From Planctomycetota bacterium (GTDB lineage: Bacteria > Planctomycetota > Planctomycetia > Pirellulales > JADFKK01): 42,944 bases of DNA. The notes below the pieces were generated by a model. That model had not been told where the DNA came from and searched no databases. It saw only the letters and a list, made by a program, of their open reading frames with translations. Each line of letters starts with the position of its first letter. Position 1 is the stretch's first letter. Below are positions 1-8,381 of the stretch, one piece after another. The translations under genes and the position numbers were made by a program. Location of the stretch: assembly GCA_022564995.1 (NCBI GenBank), contig JADFKK010000022.1:1-42944 (forward strand). Reading direction: 5' to 3'.

Positions 1-126
1 GATCCACGTCGGACAGGGGCGAGTGTAGGGCAGGTCGAGGCGCTGCCGAAGTTGCGCCCAGGTTAGTCCCGCTGGGCTGCGGCGAAGTTCGTCGCGAATC
101 GCGTCGCTGAATTCGACGTAGCGCAT
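1..126 (-). CDS. Small conserved hypothetical protein, 3' part beyond the window
   Basis: Reading the minus strand from 126 to the window edge gives 42 uninterrupted codons beginning MRYVEFSDAIRDELRRSP and containing GLTWAQLRQRLDLPY. A GAGGG stands 8 bases before the ATG, a good ribosome binding site. The segment has the look of a small winged-helix-like protein (amphipathic helix, then a LTWAQLRQRL turn-helix), and I have the impression of similar short proteins in other planctomycetes, but I cannot assign a function. It lies 44 bases downstream of the TPR-redoxin-S51 gene on the same strand and could be co-transcribed with it. The gene runs off the left edge, so length and C-terminus are unknown. 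Confidence 0.6.
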   Translation of the reverse strand, partial: MRYVEFSDAIRDELRRSPAGLTWAQLRQRLDLPYTRPCPTWI

Positions 127-170
127 GCGCGGATCCCTCGTTGATCGCCATCGGAGACGCCTCCTACAGA

Positions 171-3100
171 TCACGGCTGCGCCGGTTTCTCGGTCTTCTT
201 CTTGGCTGCCTCCAGCACCTTGCGGGTGACCAAATCGTAACGCCCGCCGTGGCGAACCGATTCGTGATCGGGCTTGCCTTCGGCGACGGGTTTGTTGGCG
301 TCGTAGAAGTGGACGGCGCCCCGACCGGTGACTTCGGCGATTTGGCCTGTCACGACGATGGCGGTGCCTTCGTCGATGCCGATGCCCAAAAGCTGCGGAT
401 AGCGTTTGACCAGCGAGGTCATGTCGGCGAAGCGCTTTCGCTGGGCGAAGTGTTGATCGACGGCGGCACCCGGCAAGAAGCCCAGGCCGCGCTCGTAGCC
501 TTCGGCCATGATGTCGCGATTGCCGAGCGGATTGGCGCGGGCCAGGTACTCGGCCTGAATCGAGGCCCCGGCGCTGCTGCCCATGATGACTCCGCCGCGT
601 CGCAGCACGTCGCGCATCGCCGCGTGGGCTTTGGTATCGAGATAGGCGTCGGCGAAGCGCCACTGCCGCCCGCCGCCGAACCAGATGCCGCTGGCCGTGC
701 GGAGCGTCTTGAGATACTCGGCGCTGTTGACCTCGGCCAGCTTGCGGCCGGTCAGGACCGTAACCGTTTTCGCACCCGCTTTACGAAACTGCTCGGCGAT
801 GCGGCTCTTTTTCGAAACGGGATCGGGCATAGCGGTCGGCAACACAACGATCCGGGCTTTCTTTCCGCCGGCCAACTTAATGAACCGTTCGATGATCCCC
901 TTGGGCATGCCGCCGCCGCCGATGATGATCAGCGTGCCTTTTTCCACTTGCGGCGGAGCCGGCTTGGCCGGCGGAAAATCGCCATTGATTCGCTCGCGGG
1001 CCGAACGACGCAAAGCGGTCAAGTCGGCGAAGACACGCGATCCGTGGAGCACGATTTCTTTCGCCTCGCGAGATCCGTTACCGGCGGCGAGGTGAATTCG
1101 CACGCTGCCCGGACCGACGCAGCGCATCCGCCGGCCGCGCACGAGCAGCGCGGCGTTGGGGTCGACTTCGTAACCGATCAGACCGGGTTGCTGCTTGAGC
1201 AACTCGGCCAGCGGTGCGGTATTATCCTCGGTCGCCGCAACTAAGTCGATGATTGCGTCGGGCAGCAGACCTCGGCCGGCGATTTGCTCGGCGATCGGAC
1301 CAGCCGCACCGAGCACGCCGCCGCGCTGGACGAGCGACTTTGTTGCGCGAGCCAGCGGCGTCCCGTCGATCGTCTTGCGAAACTTTTCCGCATTCGCGGC
1401 GACGATCCACACGCCGGTGGCCGTCTTGATCGACTCGGCCACCTGCGGATCTTCGGCCCGCTCGCGCGAATCGACGCGCAGCAGTTCGATGCCGGCCGCC
1501 CTTTGTTTTTCCCAATACTCGATCAGCTTAGCGGTCATTTCGCGCGAGGCATCCGTCGCATCGCCGCGCAGCACCACGATGCGGGCTTTCTCGCGGTGGG
1601 CCAAATCGTAAAAACGCGCCAGCGCCTCATCCGGCACGTCGCTGCCGGAGATGACCAACGACCCGCCGATGCCGGCCGGCACGATCCGCTCCAGCCGAGG
1701 CCGCACCGGGAGCGCCTGTCGTTTGACGATCGGCTGCTCGGCTACGATCTTGCCCTGGGCCAACAATCGCTTCGATTCGGTGAGCAGAAAGTCGGGGTCC
1801 ATAAACGGCTCGTAGCTGATGTCTTGCCAGCGGACGTAACCGTCGGCGTCGACCAGATAGGTGCCGTGCAGCGTGATGTTTTCAAAATCGTCGTAGGCCC
1901 GATACTTGCGAAACACGTCGAGCGGAGCGTCGGAGACCAGCGGGAAGGGAATGCCACCTTCATAATCGTCGACTGATTTCTTGAGATCCTCGGCGCTGTC
2001 GGTGCTGATGGCGATGATCGAAATGCCGGCCTCCTCGAATTTCTTGGCCGCCGGGGCGAAGGCTTGCAACTGTTCCGCACAATGCAGGCAGGCGTAGCCG
2101 AGATAAAAGATCACGATCACCGGCTTGCCGCGATACTCCGCCATCGAGTGCGGCTTGCCTTGATGATCCTTGAGCGTCCAATCGGCCGCCGGCATCGGCC
2201 GCCAGCGAAACGGGCCGAGCGAACTAAAATCGGGCCGCTGGCCGAGGTCGCTGGCCGGCGCGAAGACGAATCGCCATTCTTCCGGCAGTTTCAGTTCCTT
2301 GGCAATCGGCGCGAGGCGATCGAAAACGGGCGTGCCGAGTTGAATCGAGCCGGAGATCTTGCGGAGCTTCTCGAAGGCCTGCTTCGCCTCGACCTGCTTG
2401 CCGGCCTTCCACAACAGTTCGACCTGACAGGCCAGCGGCAGGCACTGATTGGTCCGCGACTTGACTTGCCCGGCGACCGCCTTGAGGGCCGCGTCGGTTT
2501 GGCCGGCCAACAACTGCACGCGGGCTTGATAGAGCGCATTGGCCCCGGCCTTTTTCAACAGCGGCAGCGCGGCGGCGTAATCTTTCTCGGCCACCTTCAT
2601 GCGGCCCTGCACCTCGGCAATTGCCTTTTCCAGTGACGATTTACTGCTGGAGCCGCGGCGCCGCGGCGGCTTCTTCTTCGCTACGACCTTCTTTGCTACC
2701 GGCTTATCATCGAACTTCGGATCGGGATTAACCGGGAACTTTGGATCAGGATTGACGGGTCGCCGGTTCTTCGCGGCCTCCGCTTTCCTTCGGGCCTCTT
2801 CTTTCTTCTTCGCCTCGGCCTTCTTCTTCGCTTCCGCCTTCTTCGCGGCGGCCTGCTTTTCTGCGTCGGTGACTTTCTTCAAACGCTGCTGCAAATCGGC
2901 CAACGTCTCGGCGGCCTTGTCCTTCGCGCCCGTTTCGACATACGCCACGGCCAAATACCGCAGCCGCTTAATCTGCTCGTTCTCGCGGTCGGTGGCGGCG
3001 AGATGCGGACCGGCCGCCAGCTCGATCAGTTGCGACCACAATTCGTACTTGGTCAATACGTCGAACAGCCGCATCCGCCCGTAGTTGGCGCTGCCGCGCC

Positions 3101-4169
3101 GGGCGAGCGTGTTGTATTTTGGGTGTCGTGGCAATTCGGTCATGTTCTTGGCCAAATCGATCGCGCCCTGCCAGCGGCCGATGTAGATCAGATTGCGGAT
3201 CAGCCATTCGTTGTTGTGGGCGAAATTATGAATCTGATCCGGCATCACCCGATCGCGCATCATGTGGGCATGATCGACGCGGGCCGAAGCCTCTTGCTGC
3301 CAGACGGCGTCGTCGTAACGCTTGAGCCGCGAGTAGATGTGGCCCGGCATGTGCCACATGTGGGCGATCGCCGGCGAGGCGGGTCCGCACAACGCCGTCG
3401 AGTCGAGCACCTTGGCCGGGTTTTTGTGATCCCACAGATGAATCCGGAAGTGATGCACCGGATGGTTCGGCTCCAAGGCCAGCACCTTCTGAATCATCGC
3501 GTCGGACTTCTCGTAATTACTGCCCAGGTCCGAACGAGAACGATAGTAGAGATACGCCAGAAAGGCCTTGGCCTCGATGTCGTCGGGGAAGTCGCTGACG
3601 ATTTGTCCCAGCGCCTTGGCGTAATTCTTGGCCTTTTCTTTGCGCGACTTGGTATTGAGATATTTGTTGAGCGCGTCGATGTAAAGCTGCTCGCGGCGGC
3701 TGGCCTTGCTCTTTCGCTTGAGCGCCTTTTCGATGAAGCCCTTGGCTCGCTTCGAGTTACCGGCGTTGGCCAGGGCCATGCCCCAGTAGGCAATCGCGCA
3801 ATCGGCATCCAGCATGGCCGCCTGTCGAAACGACCGCTCGGCCTCGAAATACCAAAAGCCGTGAACTTGTCCGATGCCCTGCTCGATGAACTTTTGCACC
3901 AGCGGATTCTTCGACGTGACCGGAAAGCTGATCTTGCCCGTCCCGCCCATCAAGTAGGCCTTCTGCCGCGGCCCCTCATTAAACGCCTCGCCATGCTGCG
4001 AATGCCCCGGGGGCAGCGAAGCATCAACCGGCTTCTGGGGCGTCTTCGCACTCGCCGCTGGCGGCTTTGCCGAATCGCTCTTTGTCTTTTCCTGGGCGAC
4101 GGAAGACCCGGCCAGCCCAAGAACGACCAAGACAACAACGATCCATGCGCGACGCAAAATCAATTTCAT
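171..4169 (-). CDS. Secreted TPR - redoxin - double S51 (cyanophycinase-like) fusion protein
   Basis: The 1332-residue protein starts at the ATG at 4169, where AGGAAG precedes the start and a signal peptide follows (hydrophobic residues 10-21, likely cleavage after SSVA25); the open frame further upstream has no such features. Domains in order: TPR array about 60-430, including the HMPGHIY motif; a Lys/Ala-rich helix about 440-470; a twice-repeated NPDPKF and a basic linker about 473-510; further TPR-like helices; a redoxin/AhpC-TSA thioredoxin fold about 660-806 with CLHC (C694, C697); a first S51-like domain about 826-1030; a second about 1075-1300. The second copy has GSSAGA with the likely nucleophile S1199 and a DQHF motif (H1240), so it may be an active serine peptidase of the cyanophycinase/dipeptidase E class. 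The first copy has GAAGP where the nucleophile elbow should be (954-958) and no DQHF, so it is probably non-catalytic. The substrate is unknown; location is inferred to be periplasmic. Confidence 0.85.
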   Translation of the reverse strand: MKLILRRAWIVVVLVVLGLAGSSVAQEKTKSDSAKPPAASAKTPQKPVDASLPPGHSQHGEAFNEGPRQKAYLMGGTGKISFPVTSKNPLVQKFIEQGIGQVHGFWYFEAERSFRQAAMLDADCAIAYWGMALANAGNSKRAKGFIEKALKRKSKASRREQLYIDALNKYLNTKSRKEKAKNYAKALGQIVSDFPDDIEAKAFLAYLYYRSRSDLGSNYEKSDAMIQKVLALEPNHPVHHFRIHLWDHKNPAKVLDSTALCGPASPAIAHMWHMPGHIYSRLKRYDDAVWQQEASARVDHAHMMRDRVMPDQIHNFAHNNEWLIRNLIYIGRWQGAIDLAKNMTELPRHPKYNTLARRGSANYGRMRLFDVLTKYELWSQLIELAAGPHLAATDRENEQIKRLRYLAVAYVETGAKDKAAETLADLQQRLKKVTDAEKQAAAKKAEAKKKAEAKKKEEARRKAEAAKNRRPVNPDPKFPVNPDPKFDDKPVAKKVVAKKKPPRRRGSSSKSSLEKAIAEVQGRMKVAEKDYAAALPLLKKAGANALYQARVQLLAGQTDAALKAVAGQVKSRTNQCLPLACQVELLWKAGKQVEAKQAFEKLRKISGSIQLGTPVFDRLAPIAKELKLPEEWRFVFAPASDLGQRPDFSSLGPFRWRPMPAADWTLKDHQGKPHSMAEYRGKPVIVIFYLGYACLHCAEQLQAFAPAAKKFEEAGISIIAISTDSAEDLKKSVDDYEGGIPFPLVSDAPLDVFRKYRAYDDFENITLHGTYLVDADGYVRWQDISYEPFMDPDFLLTESKRLLAQGKIVAEQPIVKRQALPVRPRLERIVPAGIGGSLVISGSDVPDEALARFYDLAHREKARIVVLRGDATDASREMTAKLIEYWEKQRAAGIELLRVDSRERAEDPQVAESIKTATGVWIVAANAEKFRKTIDGTPLARATKSLVQRGGVLGAAGPIAEQIAGRGLLPDAIIDLVAATEDNTAPLAELLKQQPGLIGYEVDPNAALLVRGRRMRCVGPGSVRIHLAAGNGSREAKEIVLHGSRVFADLTALRRSARERINGDFPPAKPAPPQVEKGTLIIIGGGGMPKGIIERFIKLAGGKKARIVVLPTAMPDPVSKKSRIAEQFRKAGAKTVTVLTGRKLAEVNSAEYLKTLRTASGIWFGGGRQWRFADAYLDTKAHAAMRDVLRRGGVIMGSSAGASIQAEYLARANPLGNRDIMAEGYERGLGFLPGAAVDQHFAQRKRFADMTSLVKRYPQLLGIGIDEGTAIVVTGQIAEVTGRGAVHFYDANKPVAEGKPDHESVRHGGRYDLVTRKVLEAAKKKTEKPAQP

Positions 4170-4897
4170 AGCTTCTTCCTGAAATATGTTTCGGACCAAT
4201 TTATGCTTCCCACAATCGAAGTACGATTCTACACAAACCGGCCCGCTATTGCTGCCGGAGTCGCTGCGACGCGGGAATTGCCCATTAAACCCGCGTTTTC
4301 GCCGCCAGTGTCGAAGCAGGATCGGTGGAATGGCTCGTCTCCTCGTACAGAAGGACTCGGAACAGAAGCTCACGAAGATCGCTAAGGAAAGCAAAGAAGC
4401 ATCGTAACAGCTCACCAAGATTGAAATCAAAACGTGAAACATGGTGCGCAGTGCCCATCTTGCGACCTACGGCCCCATCCGTGGCTTCTGTGTTATCCGT
4501 GGTTATTTCGTTTTCTTTGCTCAACCCTCACGACACCGCGATTCAGGCAATCTGTCTTGCCTGCTCGGTCTGTGCGGCTGCGTCACACTTTTGCTGGCTG
4601 CGCCCGGCGTTTGACCACCCCTGCGAGGTGAACGCGAGCGGTGCAGCTTGCCTTTTCCGCAAAGCGTCGAGCATCTCCGCCCGCTATTGCCAGCCTTGTT
4701 CTTGACGTGGCCGAAACGCGGCATTAACATATGCGGTTGTTTCGATGTGTTGCGGCGGACATGGATTTCTCCGCTGACAAGATATCGAACGGACACGCCG
4801 GGACCCGTGAGCCAACAGACGTCCCAAGATTTTCCTGCCTTCCAAGTTTGGCCCACGCGGTTCTCCGAAGCGAAAGCTCACCAAGGGGGACGGCCGG
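4170..4897. other. Intergenic region between divergent genes
   Basis: This 728-base spacer separates two divergently transcribed genes. The open frames in it have no family signature, no ribosome binding sites and atypical composition, so I see no gene. Around 4485-4515 it holds a stretch reading GTTATCCGTGGTTATTTCG, of the low-information kind often seen between planctomycete genes. The only functional signal I can support is the promoter-like pair at 4702-4730, which would give the DUF1549 gene a leader of about 160 bases. Confidence 0.5.
4702..4730 (+). promoter_or_regulatory. Sigma-70-like promoter for the DUF1549 operon
   Basis: TTGACG at 4702-4707 is followed by exactly 17 bases and TAACAT at 4725-4730. 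This is a close match to a housekeeping promoter, in the right orientation, with a predicted start near 4737 and a leader of about 160 bases before the ATG at 4898. Planctomycete promoters are poorly characterised, so this is a sequence-match call only. Confidence 0.5.
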
Positions 4898-7774
4898 ATG
4901 TTATGCCCGCCAAGGCGTCTGCTCGATCCGTTGCGCCTCGTCGTTCTGTTCGTCGCGGCGACGGTCACCCACACCGCGCTAGCTCAAAACGCTCCGCCGC
5001 TGCACGAGCGGATCGACCAGTTGATCGAGGCATCGCAAGTCGGTCCGCAAGTTCCCTTGGCCGGCGACGGTGTGTTTCTGCGCCGCGTCTATCTCGATCT
5101 CACCGGCTCGATTCCCTCGGCGAACGAGACCCGCGCGTTTCTCGACGACAAATCGCCCGACAAACGGGCCAAGCTGATCGACCGGCTGCTGGCGAGCGGA
5201 GCGTTCGCCCGACACATGGCGACGACGTTCGACGTGATGTTGATGGAGCGGCGCGGAGACAAGCACGTCAAGTCGCCCGAGTGGCAAAAATATCTGCTGA
5301 CGTCGTTTCAGGCGAACAAGCCGTTCGACCAACTGGCCCGCGAGATTCTCGGCGCCGACAGCAGCGACGCCAAGCTGCGCCCGGCGGCGAAGTTTTATCT
5401 CGATCGCGACATGGAGGCGAATCTGCTCACGCGCGAGGTCGGCCGGATGTTCTTCGGCGTCGACTTGCAGTGTGCCCAGTGTCACGATCACCCGTTGATC
5501 GACGACTACCTGCAGGCGGACTTCTACGGCATCTACGCCTTCTTGAATCGCAGTTACATCTTTCAGCCGGATAAGAAAAAGCCGGCCGTGTTGGCCGAAA
5601 AGGGCGAGGGCCAGGTGTCGTTCAAATCGGTCTTCACGGAAGAGAGCGGCAAGACTCGGCCGCGGCTGCCCGGTTCGGCGCAGATCGATGAGCCGGCGTT
5701 TGCCAAGGGTGATGAGTACAAGGTGAAGCCGGCCAAGAATGTGAAGCCGGTGCCGAAGTTCAGCCGCCGCGAGCAACTCGCCCGGCTGGCCACTACGACC
5801 AATCACGGCGCGTTCAATCGCAACATCGCCAACCGGCTGTGGGCCATGATGCTGGGCCGCGGGTTGGTTCACCCGGTCGATTTGCATCACAGCGACAACC
5901 CGCCGTCGCACCCGGAGCTGCTCGATCACTTGGCCGATCAAATCGCAGTGATGAAGTACGACATGCGGGCGTTCCTGCGCGAGGTGGCGCTGAGCCGCGC
6001 GTACCAGCGATCGTTCCAGATGCCCGCGAATTTGGACGCCCACGTGGCGGCGGCCCGCGCGGCGTTGCCGAAGCAGGCGGCGGAGTTAAAGCAGATGGCG
6101 GCGAAAGTCGGCGAGTCGAGAAAGAGCATCGTGAAGTTGTTGGCGGAGTTGGAGGCGGCCAACCAGCTGCTCGCGCCATTTGTCGAATCCGTGACTAAGG
6201 CCCAAACCGCGGCGACCGCGGCCAAGAAGCTATCCGACGTCACGACGAAAGCACTGACCGACGCCAACACGCGGCTTGCCGCGAAGCAGACCCTTGCCGC
6301 ATCGCTTACCGAGGCCTCTGACAAGACGCTCGCCGCCGCCGCAAAACTACCCAAGGAAGCACAACTCCAAGCCGCGGCCAAGGTCTTCCAAGATCGCGCG
6401 AAAAAGGCCACCGACGCAGTGTCCGCCGTGACGAAGGAAGTCGCGGATAAAACGGCGTTGGCCAAAGCGCCGACCGAGAAGACGAAGGCCGCGAATCAAG
6501 CAGTGGCGGCGGCGAATCAGAAACTCGCGACCGCCCGAGTCAAACCGGCCGCCATTGAAAAACAACTGGCCGCCGCGAGTGCGAAGGTGCGCAGCGAAAT
6601 GACCGCGATTAACTCTCGCCAACGGCACATCGATCAAACCAAGGCGATGATTGCCTTCGGCGAGCAGTCGGCGGCGTTGGCGGCGTCCAGCGCGGCGCTC
6701 GACAAGACCAAGGCCGATCTGGCCGCGGCCCGTCCCGCGGTGGAACAGGCGGCCGGTGAAGTGTCTACGGCGTCGGCCGCGCTGCCGGCCGTTCAAAAGG
6801 TGGCGAGCGATGCCGCCAAGGTCTTCGTGGAATCGGCAAAGCCGCTAGCGGCGAAGCAGGAGGTTGCCGCGCTGCTTACCGAAGCCGCCGCCAAAACCCA
6901 GGCCGCCACGGAGAAATTGCCCGACGACGCGGAGTTGGCCGAGGTGTTGGCGATCCTCTCTGCCCGTTCGACGGCGCTGGCTGCCGAATCGGCCCAACTC
7001 AAACAAAAACACAACGCGGCCCAATCGGCCGCCAAGGCCGCCGCCGACAAGCTGACCGGAGTGCAAAAAAACATCAACACGCTTGAAGCCGCGGCCACCG
7101 CAGCCAAAGCCCGCGTCCAATCGCTCGACGCAGCGGTCAAGCAACTCGCCGACAAGATTGCCGCGGGCGCGGGCGCACTGGAGACAGCCCGCGACGAGTT
7201 GACCAGCGGCTGGACCGCGCGGTTCGCGGTCGCCGCCATGCAGCCGCTGCAGCCGGAACAAATCGCCTGGAGCGTGATGCAAGCTACCGGCGTCGTCGAC
7301 CGCCAGCGGGCCGCTTCGGCGGCTGAGATTAACAAAAAGACGCCGCTCAAACCGGAAGAGCAAAAAGACCCGGCCAAGCTGGCCGCGCGAGCGCGACAGA
7401 TCGATCAAGCGACCCACGACAAGTTGAAGGGCAACGTGGCCGCCTTCGTCAAGCTGTTCGGCGCCGGCGCCGCGCAGCCGCAGTATGACTTTTTCGCCAC
7501 GGTCGATCAGGCCTTGTTCCTCGCCAACGGTTCGCAGCTTCGCGGCTGGCTCGCCCCCGGCGGCGGCAACTTGACCGATCGGTTGAACAAGCTGGAAGAT
7601 CCCAAAGCGCTCGGCGAAGAGCTTTACCTAAGCGTGGTGAACCGTCGCCCGACCGAGCAGGAAATGGCCGACGTCACAGCATATTTAGCCACCCGGCCCA
7701 AAGAAAAACCGGCCGTCGTGCAGGAAATCGTCTGGGCGTTGTTAACTTCGACGGAGTTTCGTTTCGATCATTGA
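4898..7774 (+). CDS. Secreted DUF1549/DUF1553 (PSCyt2/PSD1) protein with long coiled-coil insert
   Basis: The 958-residue product starts at an ATG preceded by AAGGGGGA and opens with a signal peptide (residues 1-30, ending THTALAQ). DUF1549 spans roughly 32-240 and includes FLRRVYLDLTGSIPS and the cytochrome-like CAQCHDHP (C192, C195, H196). DUF1553 begins about residue 289 (SRREQLARLA, FNRNIANRLWAMMLGRGLV) but is interrupted at about 381 by some 388 Ala/Lys/Glu-rich residues of heptad-like character, then resumes at about 769 (FAVAAMQPLQPEQIAWSVMQ) and ends with the usual TSTEFRF. Inside the insert two segments about 187 residues apart match each other (LAAKQTLAASLTEA and LAAKQEVAALLTEA). 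The family accompanies DUF1501 proteins in planctomycetes, as here; its biochemical role is unknown. The CxxCH suggests covalent heme, but that is inference. Confidence 0.9.
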   Translation: MLCPPRRLLDPLRLVVLFVAATVTHTALAQNAPPLHERIDQLIEASQVGPQVPLAGDGVFLRRVYLDLTGSIPSANETRAFLDDKSPDKRAKLIDRLLASGAFARHMATTFDVMLMERRGDKHVKSPEWQKYLLTSFQANKPFDQLAREILGADSSDAKLRPAAKFYLDRDMEANLLTREVGRMFFGVDLQCAQCHDHPLIDDYLQADFYGIYAFLNRSYIFQPDKKKPAVLAEKGEGQVSFKSVFTEESGKTRPRLPGSAQIDEPAFAKGDEYKVKPAKNVKPVPKFSRREQLARLATTTNHGAFNRNIANRLWAMMLGRGLVHPVDLHHSDNPPSHPELLDHLADQIAVMKYDMRAFLREVALSRAYQRSFQMPANLDAHVAAARAALPKQAAELKQMAAKVGESRKSIVKLLAELEAANQLLAPFVESVTKAQTAATAAKKLSDVTTKALTDANTRLAAKQTLAASLTEASDKTLAAAAKLPKEAQLQAAAKVFQDRAKKATDAVSAVTKEVADKTALAKAPTEKTKAANQAVAAANQKLATARVKPAAIEKQLAAASAKVRSEMTAINSRQRHIDQTKAMIAFGEQSAALAASSAALDKTKADLAAARPAVEQAAGEVSTASAALPAVQKVASDAAKVFVESAKPLAAKQEVAALLTEAAAKTQAATEKLPDDAELAEVLAILSARSTALAAESAQLKQKHNAAQSAAKAAADKLTGVQKNINTLEAAATAAKARVQSLDAAVKQLADKIAAGAGALETARDELTSGWTARFAVAAMQPLQPEQIAWSVMQATGVVDRQRAASAAEINKKTPLKPEEQKDPAKLAARARQIDQATHDKLKGNVAAFVKLFGAGAAQPQYDFFATVDQALFLANGSQLRGWLAPGGGNLTDRLNKLEDPKALGEELYLSVVNRRPTEQEMADVTAYLATRPKEKPAVVQEIVWALLTSTEFRFDH

Positions 7775-7783
7775 CGGTCGGGA

Positions 7784-7808
7784 GACCTATAGAAGTGTAG
7801 AATAGGTC
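7784..7808 (+). promoter_or_regulatory. Inverted repeat upstream of the toxin gene, candidate autoregulatory operator
   Basis: GACCTAT (7784-7790) and ATAGGTC (7802-7808) form a perfect 7-base inverted repeat separated by 11 bases. It lies 17 bases before the toxin ATG and covers a TAGAAT hexamer at 7798-7803 that could serve as a -10 box. Toxin-antitoxin operons are commonly repressed by their own proteins binding such repeats; that role here is inferred. Confidence 0.4.
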
Positions 7809-7825
7809 GTGAGGACGCATGAGGT

Positions 7826-8101
7826 ATGCTCGAATTTGAATGGGATCCCGACAAAGCGGAAAGCAACTTCCGCAAGCATGGTGTTTCGTTCCACGAAGCG
7901 GCGACCGCGTTTGGCGATCCGCTGTCTATAACCTTTTATGATCCGGATCACTCCGAAGATGAGGACCGTTACATTACCATTGGCATGTCGAACGATGGCC
8001 ATTTGATCATCGTTTCACATACAGACCGCGGTGATAACATTCGCATTATCAGCGCACGAAAGGCTTCTCGCCGCGAACGAAAGATATACGAAGATGGATA
8101 A
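7826..8101 (+). CDS. brnT: BrnT family type II toxin
   Basis: The 91-residue protein begins MLEFEWDPDKAESNFRKHGV and contains FHEAATAFGDPL, DEDRYITIGMSND and the basic end IRIISARKASRRERKIYE. This series matches BrnT, a RelE-like ribonuclease toxin of about 90 residues that inhibits translation by cleaving RNA. The basic and aromatic residues expected of the fold are present and the length is normal, so it looks intact. The 3' end overlaps the next gene by 8 bases, showing translational coupling. The pair sits between the DUF1549 gene (51 bases upstream) and the DUF1501 gene on the same strand. A GAGG lies just before the ATG, closer than usual. Confidence 0.88.
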   Translation: MLEFEWDPDKAESNFRKHGVSFHEAATAFGDPLSITFYDPDHSEDEDRYITIGMSNDGHLIIVSHTDRGDNIRIISARKASRRERKIYEDG

Positions 8102-8324
8102 AGACACTGCCAACGACGAACTTCGACCCGAATACGACGAGACTTTGCTGAAAAGCGGAGTGCGTGGAAAATATGCTGATCGTTATGCCTCGGGCACGAA
8201 TCTGGTTTGCCTGGCACCCGATGTGTCGGAAGTGTTTCCCAACGATGAAGCCGTGAACGAAGCGTTGCGCTTTGTGATGCGCGTTGTCGACGATGCCAGC
8301 CGCCTTACAAAGAGCGGCGGTTGA
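8094..8324 (+). CDS. Putative antitoxin of the BrnT toxin, not BrnA-like
   Basis: The 76-residue protein starts at the ATG at 8094, inside the last codons of the toxin gene; the longer frame upstream lies within the toxin and is not needed. It reads MDKDTANDELRPEYDETLLK, then GVRGKYADRYASGTNLVCLA, then PDVSEVFPNDEAVNEALRFV. This resembles a family of short acidic proteins that accompany various small toxins (a RPEYD..GVRGKY..GTNLV..FP...VNEALR pattern), while the usual BrnA signature is not evident. The C-terminal half could form a ribbon-helix-helix-like dimer. Position directly behind the toxin and the overlap are the main reasons for calling it the antitoxin. Confidence 0.7.
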   Translation: MDKDTANDELRPEYDETLLKSGVRGKYADRYASGTNLVCLAPDVSEVFPNDEAVNEALRFVMRVVDDASRLTKSGG

Positions 8325-8381
8325 ATTGGGCGGCTGCAATTGTGCCTTTCACATAGATCGTGAAACTCCAGGGGACCCATC

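Noticed and set aside
141..1244. Open frame of 367 codons on the plus strand
   Set aside because: Lies wholly antisense to the S51 domains of the large secreted protein; GC-rich third positions keep the opposite frame open. No motifs and no ribosome binding site.
3003..4385. Open frame of 460 codons on the plus strand
   Set aside because: Antisense to the TPR region; composition is the mirror of the real gene and nothing is recognisable.
4979..6043. Open frame of 354 codons on the minus strand
   Set aside because: Antisense to the DUF1549 gene, whose signal peptide, CAQCH motif and domains are clear.
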